A DNA stretch of 64,000 bases from CAZDSS01 sp964508185. GTDB taxonomy: Bacteria; Pseudomonadota; Alphaproteobacteria; Sphingomonadales; Govanellaceae. The notes beneath the pieces are model-generated. The model saw only the letters and a program-made list of their open reading frames with translations. It was not told the DNA's origin and searched no databases. The position numbers and the translations under genes were made by a program. The DNA is taken from NCBI GenBank assembly GCA_964508185.1, contig CAZDSS010000001.1, positions 19,406 through 83,405 on the forward strand, read 5' to 3'. Of this stretch, positions 1-8,051 are shown piece by piece (position 1 is the stretch's first letter; the number at the start of each line of letters is the position of its first letter).

Positions 1-1257
1 CTGGTGCAGAACGGACGCATCGCGCGCATCGCCCGCGGCGGCACCATCCCTGCGCCCGAGGGCGCGCGGGTGATCGACGGTGAAGGGCATTCGCTGCTCC
101 CCGGCCTCATCGATCTTCACGTTCATATGGACGGCGTCGACCGCTTCGCGGGATCGCTTGTGACCGACACCCGCCTGATGTCCGACGCCTATCGCTACAA
201 GACCTATCTCTACGGCTTTCTCTATGCGGGCGTGACCACCGTTCTTGACGCGGGGACGGAGCCCATCCTCGGCGTCGGACTGAAGCGCCTGATCGAAGAA
301 GGCTATGTGATGGGCCCGCGCTATTTCTGGTCCGGCCCGGTCTATGAGGGGGGCATTCAGCCGTCGGTGCCTGCGCTCATCCGCAACATCGCGGCGGTCG
401 AACATATCGACGGCATGCTCGATCAGCTTGAATATCTTGATGTCGATTTCGTCAAGCTCTACCGCCGCACGCCCGCCTGGATGATCGAGCGCATCAGCAA
501 GGCGGCCCATGACCGTGGCATGCGCGTCTTCATCGATGCGTGGGAGCGCAACAATTTCAGCTATATCACGCGTGTTGGCCGCGTCGACGGCTATGCTCAC
601 CTCAACTTCCATCTCCGCATATCCGACGAGGACGCGCGGGTGCTGGCGGAGCATGACAATTTCGTCATCACCACCTTCTATGCCCTCAACGGCTTTTCGG
701 GCCGCATCTTCGAGGAGCGTCCCGATTATTACGACGATCCCCTGATCCGCGACGTCCTGCCGCCCGAATATGTGGAGCTTCTGAAGGCCGAAAGTCGCAC
801 GGACCCCGTCGGCAAGGTGGCGGACGCCGTGCAGCATCTGGTGATCACGCCCTTTCAGGATATCATGGGCCTTGAAGGCAAGTCGCGGAAGGAGACCATG
901 CGCGAGATGTCGCGGATCGGCGGCGAGAATACCCGAAAGCTGCTGAAAGCGGGCGTTCTGGTGGGCGCCGGAACCGACGGCGGGCAGGGGGAGAGCTTGC
1001 TCGTGGAACTCGAGCTGCTGGTGGCGGACGCCGGCGTGACGCCTTTGGAAGCGATCAGGATCGGCACCCATAACGGCGCGCGGATCCTGCGCAAGGAAAA
1101 GGAATTCGGCTCCATCCAGGAAGGGCTGCTCGCCGACCTGCTGATCGTGAAGGGGGATCCGTCGCGCGATATCCGCGACCTTCGCAACACGGCCTATGTG
1201 TTCAAGGAAGGCAAGATCATCGACCGCCAGTCCCTGACGCGGCAATGGGCCTATTGA
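1..1257 (+). CDS. Amidohydrolase-family metal-dependent hydrolase, 5' truncated
   Basis: Cytoplasmic hydrolase of the amidohydrolase superfamily (imidazolonepropionase/dihydroorotase-like), expected to open amide, imide or lactam bonds. The frame is open from base 1 and begins inside the N-terminal beta-sandwich, so roughly 20-25 residues lie outside the window. Counting from the GTG at base 4, the metal-binding HVH motif is at about residues 39-41 after PGLID, a candidate carboxylated Lys is at about 151 (DFVKLY), a His at about 199 (DGYAHLN) and the Asp in GTDGG near 323. The histidine normally found at the end of strand 5 appears to be Asp in VFIDAWER, which is unusual. The gene is followed after 23 bp by a second amidohydrolase, so the two probably form one transcript. 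Exact substrate unknown. Confidence 0.85.
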   Translation: MVQNGRIARIARGGTIPAPEGARVIDGEGHSLLPGLIDLHVHMDGVDRFAGSLVTDTRLMSDAYRYKTYLYGFLYAGVTTVLDAGTEPILGVGLKRLIEEGYVMGPRYFWSGPVYEGGIQPSVPALIRNIAAVEHIDGMLDQLEYLDVDFVKLYRRTPAWMIERISKAAHDRGMRVFIDAWERNNFSYITRVGRVDGYAHLNFHLRISDEDARVLAEHDNFVITTFYALNGFSGRIFEERPDYYDDPLIRDVLPPEYVELLKAESRTDPVGKVADAVQHLVITPFQDIMGLEGKSRKETMREMSRIGGENTRKLLKAGVLVGAGTDGGQGESLLVELELLVADAGVTPLEAIRIGTHNGARILRKEKEFGSIQEGLLADLLIVKGDPSRDIRDLRNTAYVFKEGKIIDRQSLTRQWAY

Positions 1258-1280
1258 GGAGAGGAAGGAACGCGCATCCC

Positions 1281-2531
1281 ATGCAGGTTTTCACCAACGC
1301 ACGGATCTTCGACGGCCGCAATCCGCAATTGCGCGAGGGATGGAACGTTCATGTGAACGCGGATCGCATCACGGAGGTGAGCGATCGCCCGCCACCGCCA
1401 AATGCCGAGGTGATCGATTGCGGCGGCCGCGTCCTCATGCCGGGGCTCATCGACGCCCATATCCATATCTATCTCGCCGACGTCAACGTGCAGGTGATCG
1501 CGCGCCAGCCGCCGACCTATTACGCCCATTACGGCGCGCGCGCCTTGCGCAACATGCTGGATCGCGGCTTCACCACCGTGCGCGACACGGGCGGCGGCGA
1601 CTATGGCATGCAGCTCGCGCTCGCAAAGGGTTTGGTTACGGGACCGCGCCTCTTCATCTCGGGCCGCGCCCTGAGCCAGACGGGCGGGCATGGCGATTTC
1701 CGCCATCCCCATCATCACGTGGAGGGCGAGGACATGCTCGCCTGCGGCTGCGGCACGCGCAATCATGTGACCGTGGTGGTGGACGGCGTCGACGAGGTGC
1801 GCAAGGCGGTGCGCGAAAATCTCCGCCGCGGCGCGTCCTTCATCAAGTTCATGGGATCGGGCGGCGTGTCCTCAATCTCCGACCCGCTGGAATCCATGCA
1901 GTTCTCGGATGAGGAGATCCGCGCGATCGTCGACGAGGTGGAGCGTCACGGCGCCTATTGCACCGCGCATATCCTGTCGGACGCCGCCATTCGCCGGGCG
2001 ATCATGCTCGGCGTCCATTGCATCGAGCATGGCGTGCTGATCGAGCCCGCAACCGCCCGGCTCGCGGCGGAGCGCGGGACCTATATCGTGCCGACCCTCG
2101 CCATCATCGGCGCGCTCGCGCGGCGCGGGGCGGAGCTCGGCTATCCGGCGGAGGCGCTGGCCAAGCTCGCGGCCATCAAGGACGAGGCGATCGCGCGGCT
2201 CGAACATATGCGCGATGCGGGGGTGAAGCTCGGCTTCGGGTCCGACCTCATGGGCGATCTCGAGGGCGATCAATGCACGGAATTCACGCTGCGCAGCGCC
2301 GTCTTCTCGCCGTTCGAGATCCTGCACCAGGCGACCGCCATGAATGGCGAGATCCTGGGGCAGAAGGATCGCCTTGGCGTCATCGCGCCCGGCGCCTTCG
2401 CCGACATTCTGCTGGTGGACGGCAATCCGCTGGAGGACATTTCGCTTCTTGCTGCCGACGGCGCCAATCTCGCCCTCATCATGCGCGGCGGCAGGATCCA
2501 CAAGGACCGGCGTCAGACGGCGTCCGGCTGA
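1281..2531 (+). CDS. Amidohydrolase-family protein (Xaa-Pro dipeptidase/imidazolonepropionase-like)
   Basis: Second amidohydrolase-superfamily enzyme, 416 residues from the ATG at 1281, chosen because GAGGAAGGAA lies just upstream; an in-frame start at 1245 would overlap the preceding gene. Visible features are PGLIDAHIH (metal HxH), ASFIKFMGSGG with the candidate carboxylated Lys, CTAHI and CIEHG histidines, and FGSDLMGD with the catalytic Asp. The C-terminal strand returns to the beta-sandwich (GAFADILLVDGNPLEDI). All expected ligands are present, unlike in its upstream partner. The family includes dipeptidases and carbamate or amide hydrolases; here it probably processes a pathway amide. 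Its 3' end overlaps the convergent MocA gene by 19 bp. Confidence 0.88.
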   Translation: MQVFTNARIFDGRNPQLREGWNVHVNADRITEVSDRPPPPNAEVIDCGGRVLMPGLIDAHIHIYLADVNVQVIARQPPTYYAHYGARALRNMLDRGFTTVRDTGGGDYGMQLALAKGLVTGPRLFISGRALSQTGGHGDFRHPHHHVEGEDMLACGCGTRNHVTVVVDGVDEVRKAVRENLRRGASFIKFMGSGGVSSISDPLESMQFSDEEIRAIVDEVERHGAYCTAHILSDAAIRRAIMLGVHCIEHGVLIEPATARLAAERGTYIVPTLAIIGALARRGAELGYPAEALAKLAAIKDEAIARLEHMRDAGVKLGFGSDLMGDLEGDQCTEFTLRSAVFSPFEILHQATAMNGEILGQKDRLGVIAPGAFADILLVDGNPLEDISLLAADGANLALIMRGGRIHKDRRQTASG

Positions 2532-3106
2532 TCGAGATCGCGCAAGATCCCGTCGTCGGGCATCGCGACCTCGATCACGTCATTGCCTGCCGCATCAAGC
2601 ACGGAGCGCGCGCCGCGGTCGCCCCGAAGGGCGCAAAGCGCCGGAAACCATCTACGGGAAAAGATCACCGGATGGCCGCGCCGGCCCTGATGGACGGGAA
2701 GGACGACGGCGTCCGCCGCAGCCCGGTCGAAGGCCGCGCGCAGGACGCGGATCTGTCCGGCCCCGATCCAGGGCATGTCGCCGAGCATGATCATGACGCC
2801 CGCGGCCTTGTCCCCGATCCCGGAGACGCCCGCGGCGATGGATGCGCCCATGCCGTCGGCGTAATTCTCGTTGACGATGCAGCGGACGGGCAATCCGTCA
2901 AGTGCGGCGCGGACCGCCTCCGCCTGATGGCCGAGGACGACGACGACCTCGTCCTGGGGCAGAAGGGCGGCCACGAGGTTTTCCGCCACCCGGCGCAGCA
3001 TGGGGCGGCCGTCGATCAGATGGAGAAGCTTGTTGCTGCCGAAGCGGCGCGAAAGGCCCGCCGCCAGCAGGACCGCGGCGACGGGGCGTGACGCGCGCTC
3101 AGCCAA
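2513..3106 (-). CDS. mocA: MocA-like molybdenum cofactor cytidylyltransferase (NTP transferase)
   Basis: Nucleotidyltransferase of the MobA/MocA family. MocA transfers CMP to molybdopterin to make the MCD cofactor used by xanthine-dehydrogenase-family hydroxylases. The protein has the signature VAAVLLAAGLSRRFGSNKLL at its N-terminus, then MIMLGDMPWI (metal-binding Asp) and HPVIFSRRWF. About 197 residues, normal for MocA. The start is taken as TTG at 3106, directly before the conserved AERASRPVAAVLLAAG; no ATG fits, and a longer reading would run deep into the upstream gene. It overlaps the end of the GntR gene by 8 bp and is probably co-transcribed. The window has a molybdenum hydroxylase (36411, 41021) and XdhC (55999) that would use this activity. 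MobA-type GTP specificity cannot be excluded. Confidence 0.82.
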   Translation of the reverse strand: MAERASRPVAAVLLAAGLSRRFGSNKLLHLIDGRPMLRRVAENLVAALLPQDEVVVVLGHQAEAVRAALDGLPVRCIVNENYADGMGASIAAGVSGIGDKAAGVMIMLGDMPWIGAGQIRVLRAAFDRAAADAVVLPVHQGRRGHPVIFSRRWFPALCALRGDRGARSVLDAAGNDVIEVAMPDDGILRDLDQPDAV

Positions 3107-3923
3107 GATGCCGCCATTGCGGCCGCGCCGAGCTGTTGTCGCGGGACAGCAGCATGTAATACTCGTAGCGGTCCGGGTTGTAGAGGCTCTGCTGGTAGAG
3201 GATGGGCTTGCCCTCATGGTCGAAGACCGTGCGGCGCAGCCGGATGATGGGCGAGCCCGTGGTGACGTTGAGCCGCGCCGCCACCTGGTCGTCGGCGGCG
3301 ACGGCGCTGATGGTCTGCTCGGCGCTCGACGGGATGATCCCCGCCTGCTCCAGAATGCGCACCACCGGCCGGTCGTCGAGCTGCGACCGGTTGATGATGC
3401 GGGTGAAATCCTGGGGCAGATACATGGAAGTGAGGGATACGGGCTTGCCCTTGTGATAGCGCAGGCGCTGGATGAACAGGCAGTGCCCGCCCTTCATGAT
3501 CTTCAGGGTCTTGGCGACGAGCGGCGGCACCGCCGCCTTGTCGTCATAGACGAGAAGCTCGGCCGTGGTCTCGATCCCGAGGGTGATGAGATTCTCGATG
3601 AGGCCCGAGAGGCGGCCGGCGGCGGAGCTTTCCTCCGGCGGCCGGGCGAAGGTGCCGATGCCCTGGCGGCGGATCACCAGGCCCTCGCGCTCCAGCATGT
3701 CCAGCGCGCGGCGCACGGTGACGCGCGACACGTTGAAATTGCTGGAAAGCGCCATCTCCGTCGGCAGCGGCTGGTCCTCGGGATAGACGCCGTCGGTGAT
3801 CTCCTGCCGCAGGATGGTGTATAGCTGATGATAGATGGGGAGGCTGCTCTTGTCCTGCGAAGCAAGGTCGCGCCGGCCCACATTCTTCGCCGCCGCCGAA
3901 GGCTTCTTCGCTACAATGGTCAA
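3099..3923 (-). CDS. GntR-family transcriptional regulator, HutC type (UTRA domain)
   Basis: DNA-binding regulator with an N-terminal winged helix (PIYHQLYTILRQEI through VSRVTVRRALDMLEREGLV and QGIGTFA) and a C-terminal UTRA ligand-binding domain (SLTSMYLPQDF, PIIRLRRTVFD, PILYQQSLYNPDRYEY). The start is placed at TTG 3923 because AAGGAGGGGGAG sits immediately upstream; the only longer in-frame start (GTG 3974) would abut the AT-rich palindrome at 3977-3993. About 274 residues. It heads a two-gene unit with mocA. HutC-type proteins usually repress catabolic operons and respond to a pathway metabolite, so it is a good candidate to bind the GTAT-N8-ATAC sites in this window (inference). Confidence 0.9.
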   Translation of the reverse strand: MTIVAKKPSAAAKNVGRRDLASQDKSSLPIYHQLYTILRQEITDGVYPEDQPLPTEMALSSNFNVSRVTVRRALDMLEREGLVIRRQGIGTFARPPEESSAAGRLSGLIENLITLGIETTAELLVYDDKAAVPPLVAKTLKIMKGGHCLFIQRLRYHKGKPVSLTSMYLPQDFTRIINRSQLDDRPVVRILEQAGIIPSSAEQTISAVAADDQVAARLNVTTGSPIIRLRRTVFDHEGKPILYQQSLYNPDRYEYYMLLSRDNSSARPQWRHLG

Positions 3924-3976
3924 CTCCCCCTCCTTGGTTGATGGTTCATCACGTCGATGCCCTGCATCGGACACAA

Positions 3977-3993
3977 CATATTATATATCTATG
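3977..3993. promoter_or_regulatory. AT-rich 17-bp imperfect palindrome upstream of GntR gene
   Basis: CATATTATATATCTATG: an 8-1-8 imperfect palindrome in an AT-rich patch 54 bp upstream of the chosen GntR start. Similar elements occur at 21565, 24235 and 49279. Possible autoregulatory operator; not proven. Confidence 0.4.
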
Positions 3994-4026
3994 ACAACTG
4001 GTGCAAACGGGGGTTTTGCCCGGAAC

Positions 4027-4063
4027 GAAAAAGGGGCGGCCCGCGCGTGCGGTGGTCCGCCCT
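4027..4063 (-). terminator. Rho-independent terminator after aldehyde dehydrogenase
   Basis: On the minus strand GGGCGGACC pairs with GGCCGCCC across a GC-rich loop and is followed by CTTTTT. It sits 25 bp past the stop of the minus-strand aldehyde dehydrogenase gene. Confidence 0.7.
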
Positions 4064-4087
4064 CAAGTCGCTGGAGTCAAGGAGGAA

Positions 4088-5557
4088 TTACTTGCCGAGC
4101 TTCGGCAGGTTCAGAGGATGACGGGACATGGTCACCGTCTTCTGATTTGTATAGAAAGCCTCGCAATCGCGGCCGCTCTGGGCGCCGACGCCGGAGTCCT
4201 TCCAGCCGCTGAACGGCGCGCGGAGCTCGCGCATCATGGGCGTATTGATCCAGACGACGCCCGCTTCCAGCTCCTCCTGGGCGCGAAGGGCGAGATAATG
4301 GTCCTCGGTCCAGACATAGCTCACAAGGCCGAAGCTGCTGTCGTTGGCGATGGCGAAGGCCTCGTCCGGCGTCTCGAAGGTGAGAATCGTGGCGAAGGGC
4401 CCGAAGATCTCTTCCTGGCAGACCTTGGCGCGCGGGTCGGCGGCGAGCACCACCGTCGGCTCCACGAAATAGCCCTTCTCAAAGCCAGGGGCCTTGCGGC
4501 CGCCGGTCAGAAGCTTGCCGCCGCCCGCGGTCGCGATGTCCACGAAGCCGAGCACGCGGTCGCGCTGGTTCGCGGTGATGACGGGGCCGAGATTGGTGGA
4601 GGTATCGAAGGGCGATCCGATCTTCAGGCGCTGCGCCCGGGCCACGAATTCCTCGATGAAGCGGTCGGCGATGGATTTCTGCACCAGGATCCGCGAGCCG
4701 GCGAGGCATTGCTGGCCGTTATTGGTGAAGATGCCGAGGAGCGCGCCGTCGAGCGCCCGCTCGTAGTCCGCGGAGTCGAAGATGATGTTGGCGGACTTGC
4801 CGCCGAGCTCCATCACGCCGGGCTTCAGGAGCGAGCCCGCGGTCGCAAGGATGGTGCGGCCGGTGACCGTGCCGCCGGTGAAGGACACCACGTTCGTCTC
4901 GGGATGCCGCACCAGGGCGTCGCCCGTGGTGGCCCCCCGGCCGTTCACGAGATTCACCACACCTTCGGGAAGGCCCGCCTCATGGATGATTTCCACGATG
5001 CGCTGGATGGAGAGGGGCGCGATTTCCGACGGCTTCATGACGCAGCTGTTGCCGAAGGCGATCGCCGCCGCGATCTTCATGGAGCCGAGGGCGATGGGCG
5101 CGTTCCACGGGGCGATCAGCGCCGCAACGCCCACGGGCTGGCGGCGCACGAAGGTCAGATGCTCCGGCGCCTGGTCGTAGAGCTGGCCCGCCGTCTGGCC
5201 GATATAGTCGGCGAAGAAGCGGAAGTTGTGGGCGGCGCGGCCCACATGCCGCCCGCGGGTCTGGGTGATCGGGATCCCCGTATTGCTGGTCTCGATCTCC
5301 GCCAGTTCGTCGGTGCGGGCTTCAAGGGCGTCGGCGATCCGGCGCAGCACCTTCTGGCGCTCCTCCACCGACTTGTTGCGCCAGCGCCCGTCGCGGAAGG
5401 CCGCGCGGGCGGCCTGGGCCGCCTGGTCCACAAGATCGGCCCCGGCTTCGGCAAAGCCCGTGAGCTTCTCTTCGGTGGTGGGGTTGAGGAGGGCGACCTC
5501 GGGCCCGTCGCCCGAGACCGCCTTGCCGTTGATGATGGCGCTTGCCGCCTGGATCAT
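4088..5557 (-). CDS. NAD(P)-dependent aldehyde dehydrogenase
   Basis: Cytoplasmic aldehyde dehydrogenase of normal length (489 residues) that oxidises an aldehyde to the acid. Catalytic Cys284 lies in NNGQQCLAGSR, general base Glu250 in VMELGGKSAN, oxyanion Asn152 in APWNAPIAL, and the Rossmann loop is SFTGGTVTG near 226. It starts 11 bp after the stop of the FAD hydroxylase gene, so the two form an operon transcribed leftward from the 6769-6964 promoter region. This suggests that it oxidises an aldehyde made during aromatic or heteroaromatic breakdown (of the muconic- or hydroxymuconic-semialdehyde kind), but the true substrate cannot be read from the sequence. Confidence 0.93.
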   Translation of the reverse strand: MIQAASAIINGKAVSGDGPEVALLNPTTEEKLTGFAEAGADLVDQAAQAARAAFRDGRWRNKSVEERQKVLRRIADALEARTDELAEIETSNTGIPITQTRGRHVGRAAHNFRFFADYIGQTAGQLYDQAPEHLTFVRRQPVGVAALIAPWNAPIALGSMKIAAAIAFGNSCVMKPSEIAPLSIQRIVEIIHEAGLPEGVVNLVNGRGATTGDALVRHPETNVVSFTGGTVTGRTILATAGSLLKPGVMELGGKSANIIFDSADYERALDGALLGIFTNNGQQCLAGSRILVQKSIADRFIEEFVARAQRLKIGSPFDTSTNLGPVITANQRDRVLGFVDIATAGGGKLLTGGRKAPGFEKGYFVEPTVVLAADPRAKVCQEEIFGPFATILTFETPDEAFAIANDSSFGLVSYVWTEDHYLALRAQEELEAGVVWINTPMMRELRAPFSGWKDSGVGAQSGRDCEAFYTNQKTVTMSRHPLNLPKLGK

Positions 5558-5568
5558 GCCGTCGTTCC

Positions 5569-6768
5569 TTACTGGATCTGTTCCGCTCGCCGCAGGGCCG
5601 TGATGAGCGACGCCTTGAGAAGATACTCGCGCGCCCGCTCCTTGTCGTTCACGATTTCCTGCAGCTCGCGCAGGATCTGGCGCCGCTTTTCGGGATCCCG
5701 CTCCTGCATGCGGGAGCGGTTGCGATGAGCCTGGGCCAGCACTTCCTCGGCCGCGACGGGCCGCCGCTGACGGGTGTAGAGATCGAGAAGATCAAGCGAT
5801 TCGCCGTTCCAGATGCGGGTGATCTTGTCGGCCAGGTTGAAGGCGTCATGAATGCCGCCGTTCATGCCCATGCCGCCGCTCGGGCTGTTGATATGGGCGC
5901 TGTCGCCGACCAGAATCACGCGGCCCTTGCGGTAGTCGTCCACGATCCGGCGATGGATGTGATAGGCCCGGCATTCGAGCACTTCATAGGGCTCGGGCTT
6001 GGCCACGATTTCCTGCAGGCGCTTTTCCACGTTCTCGGGCTTGAGCGCTTCCTCGATGGACATGCCGATGGGCGGATAGATGCTGACGCGCCAGCGGTCG
6101 GGCAGGCGCAGCAGGCTGTAGGTGCCCTGGTCCGTCCACACATAGTTGACGTTGGAGAGCTCGGGCAGGTGATCCTCGAACGGGAAGCGGGTCGTCGCGA
6201 GGATCGTGGTCTCGGGATAGGTCTGGCCTTCGAACTTGGCGCCGATCAGGTTGCGCACGGTGCTGCGCGCGCCGTCCGCGCCGACCAGGAACACGCCGCG
6301 GAAGGTCACTTCGCCGTCCCTGGTCTCGGCGGTGACGGTCACGCCCTCGTCGTCCTGGGTGAAGCCCACGAGCCGGGTGCCGAAGCGGAGCTCCACATTG
6401 TTCCGCTGCTTCAGCCGGTCGTGCAGGATGCGGCAGAGCTTGGACTGCTCGCACTGCAGGCGGTAGGGATGCCGGGTGTCGTCCTTGATGACCGACAGGT
6501 CGAACACCACGCGCTCCATGGTTTCATGGATGCGGATCTGCCAGGTCGGGCATTTGGCGCCCATGGCGATCAGCTCGTCCGTGATGCCGAACGGGTCCAG
6601 CATGTCCAGGGTGGACGGGTGGAAGGTGGATGCCCGAAGATCGTCGGCCAGGGCCTCGGATTGCTCCAGAACCACCGAGGGAATGCCGTTGTTGGACAGC
6701 AGAAAGGCGGTCATGAGCCCGACCGGGCCTGCCCCGACGATGACGACACGACGATCCGTTGCTACCAT
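5569..6768 (-). CDS. FAD-dependent aromatic monooxygenase (PheA/MhpA/UbiH-like)
   Basis: Class A flavoprotein hydroxylase that uses NAD(P)H and O2 to hydroxylate an aromatic or N-heteroaromatic ring. The FAD dinucleotide fold VVIVGAGPVGLMTA is at the N-terminus, the DG motif is FLVGADGARSTV, and the GD motif is VILVGDSAHINSPSGG followed by MNGGIHDAFNL. The start is taken as ATG 6768, preceded by GACGAGGAT and followed at once by the flavin fold; an upstream in-frame start at 6858 would place the palindrome at 6799 inside the gene. About 399 residues. First gene of the operon with the aldehyde dehydrogenase. By analogy with 6-hydroxynicotinate monooxygenase or hydroxyphenylpropionate hydroxylase it may prepare a ring for opening; no ring-cleavage dioxygenase of a classical family is in the window. 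Confidence 0.9.
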   Translation of the reverse strand: MVATDRRVVIVGAGPVGLMTAFLLSNNGIPSVVLEQSEALADDLRASTFHPSTLDMLDPFGITDELIAMGAKCPTWQIRIHETMERVVFDLSVIKDDTRHPYRLQCEQSKLCRILHDRLKQRNNVELRFGTRLVGFTQDDEGVTVTAETRDGEVTFRGVFLVGADGARSTVRNLIGAKFEGQTYPETTILATTRFPFEDHLPELSNVNYVWTDQGTYSLLRLPDRWRVSIYPPIGMSIEEALKPENVEKRLQEIVAKPEPYEVLECRAYHIHRRIVDDYRKGRVILVGDSAHINSPSGGMGMNGGIHDAFNLADKITRIWNGESLDLLDLYTRQRRPVAAEEVLAQAHRNRSRMQERDPEKRRQILRELQEIVNDKERAREYLLKASLITALRRAEQIQ

Positions 6769-6798
6769 GAAATCCTCGTCACTGCGCTTGTAGTTGAT

Positions 6799-6818
6799 TG
6801 GTATCCTTAATAATACAT
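6799..6818. promoter_or_regulatory. GTAT-N8-ATAC operator-like palindrome (FAD hydroxylase side)
   Basis: TGGTATCCTTAATAATACAT, 31 bp upstream of the FAD hydroxylase start. It matches 10 of 12 half-site bases of TTGTAT-N8-ATACAA. Candidate GntR-type operator. Confidence 0.5.
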
Positions 6819-6852
6819 CTGCAGCGTAATGCAATACGTCATAGCCGAAATT

Positions 6853-6887
6853 CCGCAAATTTCCGTAGTGCGGTGAAATATTTGCGG
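6853..6887. repeat. Inverted repeat CCGCAAAT / ATTTGCGG in divergent promoter region
   Basis: Perfect 8-bp arms at 6853-6860 and 6880-6887 separated by 19 bp, midway between the two divergent genes. Similar CCGCA-rich inverted repeats occur at 21533 and 36305, also in promoter regions. Role unknown. Confidence 0.4.
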
Positions 6888-6912
6888 GATTTGTTGCCTT
6901 CCGCCCATCTGG

Positions 6913-6932
6913 TTGTATATATTATCATACAA
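6913..6932. promoter_or_regulatory. TTGTAT-N8-ATACAA operator-like palindrome
   Basis: TTGTATATATTATCATACAA has perfect 6-bp arms and lies 32 bp upstream of the racemase-like gene. The same 20-bp architecture occurs at 6799, 7970, 21501 and 48042. It resembles the GT-TA-AC type sites bound by GntR/HutC regulators. Confidence 0.6.
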
Positions 6933-6964
6933 TATAGCCCGCAGACAGCCGGAAGAGATGTTCC

Positions 6965-7738
6965 ATGACACAGACTCACTCCCTCGCCTATGGGCGGCTC
7001 GGCGCCGTCGGTGTTCTGACCCCGTCGGGAAATCCCACGGTGGAACCGGAGCTTGCGCGGCTCCTCAGTGACGACGTCCTGATGCTCACCGCGCGCATGC
7101 TGAGCGGGGCGCCCACGCTCCTTGACCGGCTGCGCGCCTATGCGGAGGAGCTGGAGCAGTCGGTGGCGCGCTTCGGCGGCGTGCCCCTTCGCCATTTCCT
7201 CTTCGCCTGCACGGGGTCGAGCTATCTGATCGGGCCCGAGGCGGAGGATGCGCTGGTGAAGCGCTTTGCGACGCGCGGCCTCAACATGATCACGGCGTCC
7301 CACGCCATCCGCGCGGCGTTGCAATCCCTCGACGTCTCGCGCGTGGTGCTGGTCAATCCCTATCCTGCCGATCTCAAGGCCGAAGCCCTCAAGTACTGGG
7401 CCGCAGTGGGGCTGGACCTTGCGACGGTGGTGGAGGCGGAAAATCCGGATCCCGGCTATCACGCCATCTACACCCTGCAGCACGACACCGTGCGGGATGC
7501 GCTCAACCGCGCCCAGAAGGCAGCGCGGGAGCTCGGCGCCGGCGCGATCCTGTTCACCGGCACCGGCATGGCGAGCCTTGCGACCATCGCGGCGACCCCG
7601 GCGGCGGAAGGCGTACCCCTTCTTTCGAGCAACATGGCCCTTGCCTGGAAGGGCCTGTGCGACCTGGGGCAGGACATGCCTTTCGCCCGTTTCGTGGCGG
7701 ATGACGCGCCCTGGCGCCGCCGCTTCTCCCCGGCGTAA
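6965..7738 (+). CDS. Asp/Glu racemase-superfamily protein (maleate isomerase/arylmalonate decarboxylase-like)
   Basis: A 257-residue enzyme of the Asp/Glu/hydantoin racemase superfamily, closest in layout to maleate cis-trans isomerase and arylmalonate decarboxylase. The N-terminal TPSGNPTVEPEL is typical of that branch. The first active-site Cys is Cys82 in FACTGSSYL. The second position, normally Cys in maleate isomerase, is Gly199 in ILFTGTGMASL, so only one catalytic thiol remains. This argues against a straightforward two-Cys racemase or isomerase. Good ATG at 6965 with GGAAGAGATGTTCC upstream. Divergent from the FAD hydroxylase, with a TTGTAT-N8-ATACAA site before it. Probably acts on a small dicarboxylate from ring cleavage. 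Confidence 0.8.
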   Translation: MTQTHSLAYGRLGAVGVLTPSGNPTVEPELARLLSDDVLMLTARMLSGAPTLLDRLRAYAEELEQSVARFGGVPLRHFLFACTGSSYLIGPEAEDALVKRFATRGLNMITASHAIRAALQSLDVSRVVLVNPYPADLKAEALKYWAAVGLDLATVVEAENPDPGYHAIYTLQHDTVRDALNRAQKAARELGAGAILFTGTGMASLATIAATPAAEGVPLLSSNMALAWKGLCDLGQDMPFARFVADDAPWRRRFSPA

Positions 7739-7779
7739 GGGAACGCCGCGAACCCCGTTCCGAATCGCGTTTGAACACG

Positions 7780-7806
7780 CCCCGCGCCTCCCGGCGCGGG
7801 GGTTTT
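7780..7806 (+). terminator. Rho-independent terminator after racemase-like gene
   Basis: CCCCGCGCC-TCCC-GGCGCGGGG hairpin (7780-7801) followed by TTTT. The rest of the 7739-8051 intergenic stretch holds a TTGACA-like box near 7930 and the palindrome at 7970. Confidence 0.8.
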
Positions 7807-7969
7807 CGGTTGCGGTGCAAGATCAGGAAAACGTTACGGAAAATCCCTCTCTCCCGGATGCGACTGTGGTTTCTGTGCACCACATGATTGCAAAATAAGA
7901 CCTCTTCCCCCTTCTTTTCACGCGCAACGTTGACAACTGCGCGGTTTCGCCGCAGCTTTGCCCGGAAAT

Positions 7970-7989
7970 TTGTAACTCAAGTAAGACAA
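7970..7989. promoter_or_regulatory. TTGTAA-N8-AGACAA operator-like site upstream of TonB receptor
   Basis: TTGTAACTCAAGTAAGACAA matches 10 of 12 half-site bases of the TTGTAT-N8-ATACAA palindrome with the same spacing, 62 bp upstream of the TonB receptor start. Confidence 0.4.
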
Positions 7990-8051
7990 CGGCCGGAATG
8001 GGTCCGGCCGAACTGTGCCCGTTCAACAACCAAGGTTTTAGGAGGACCACG

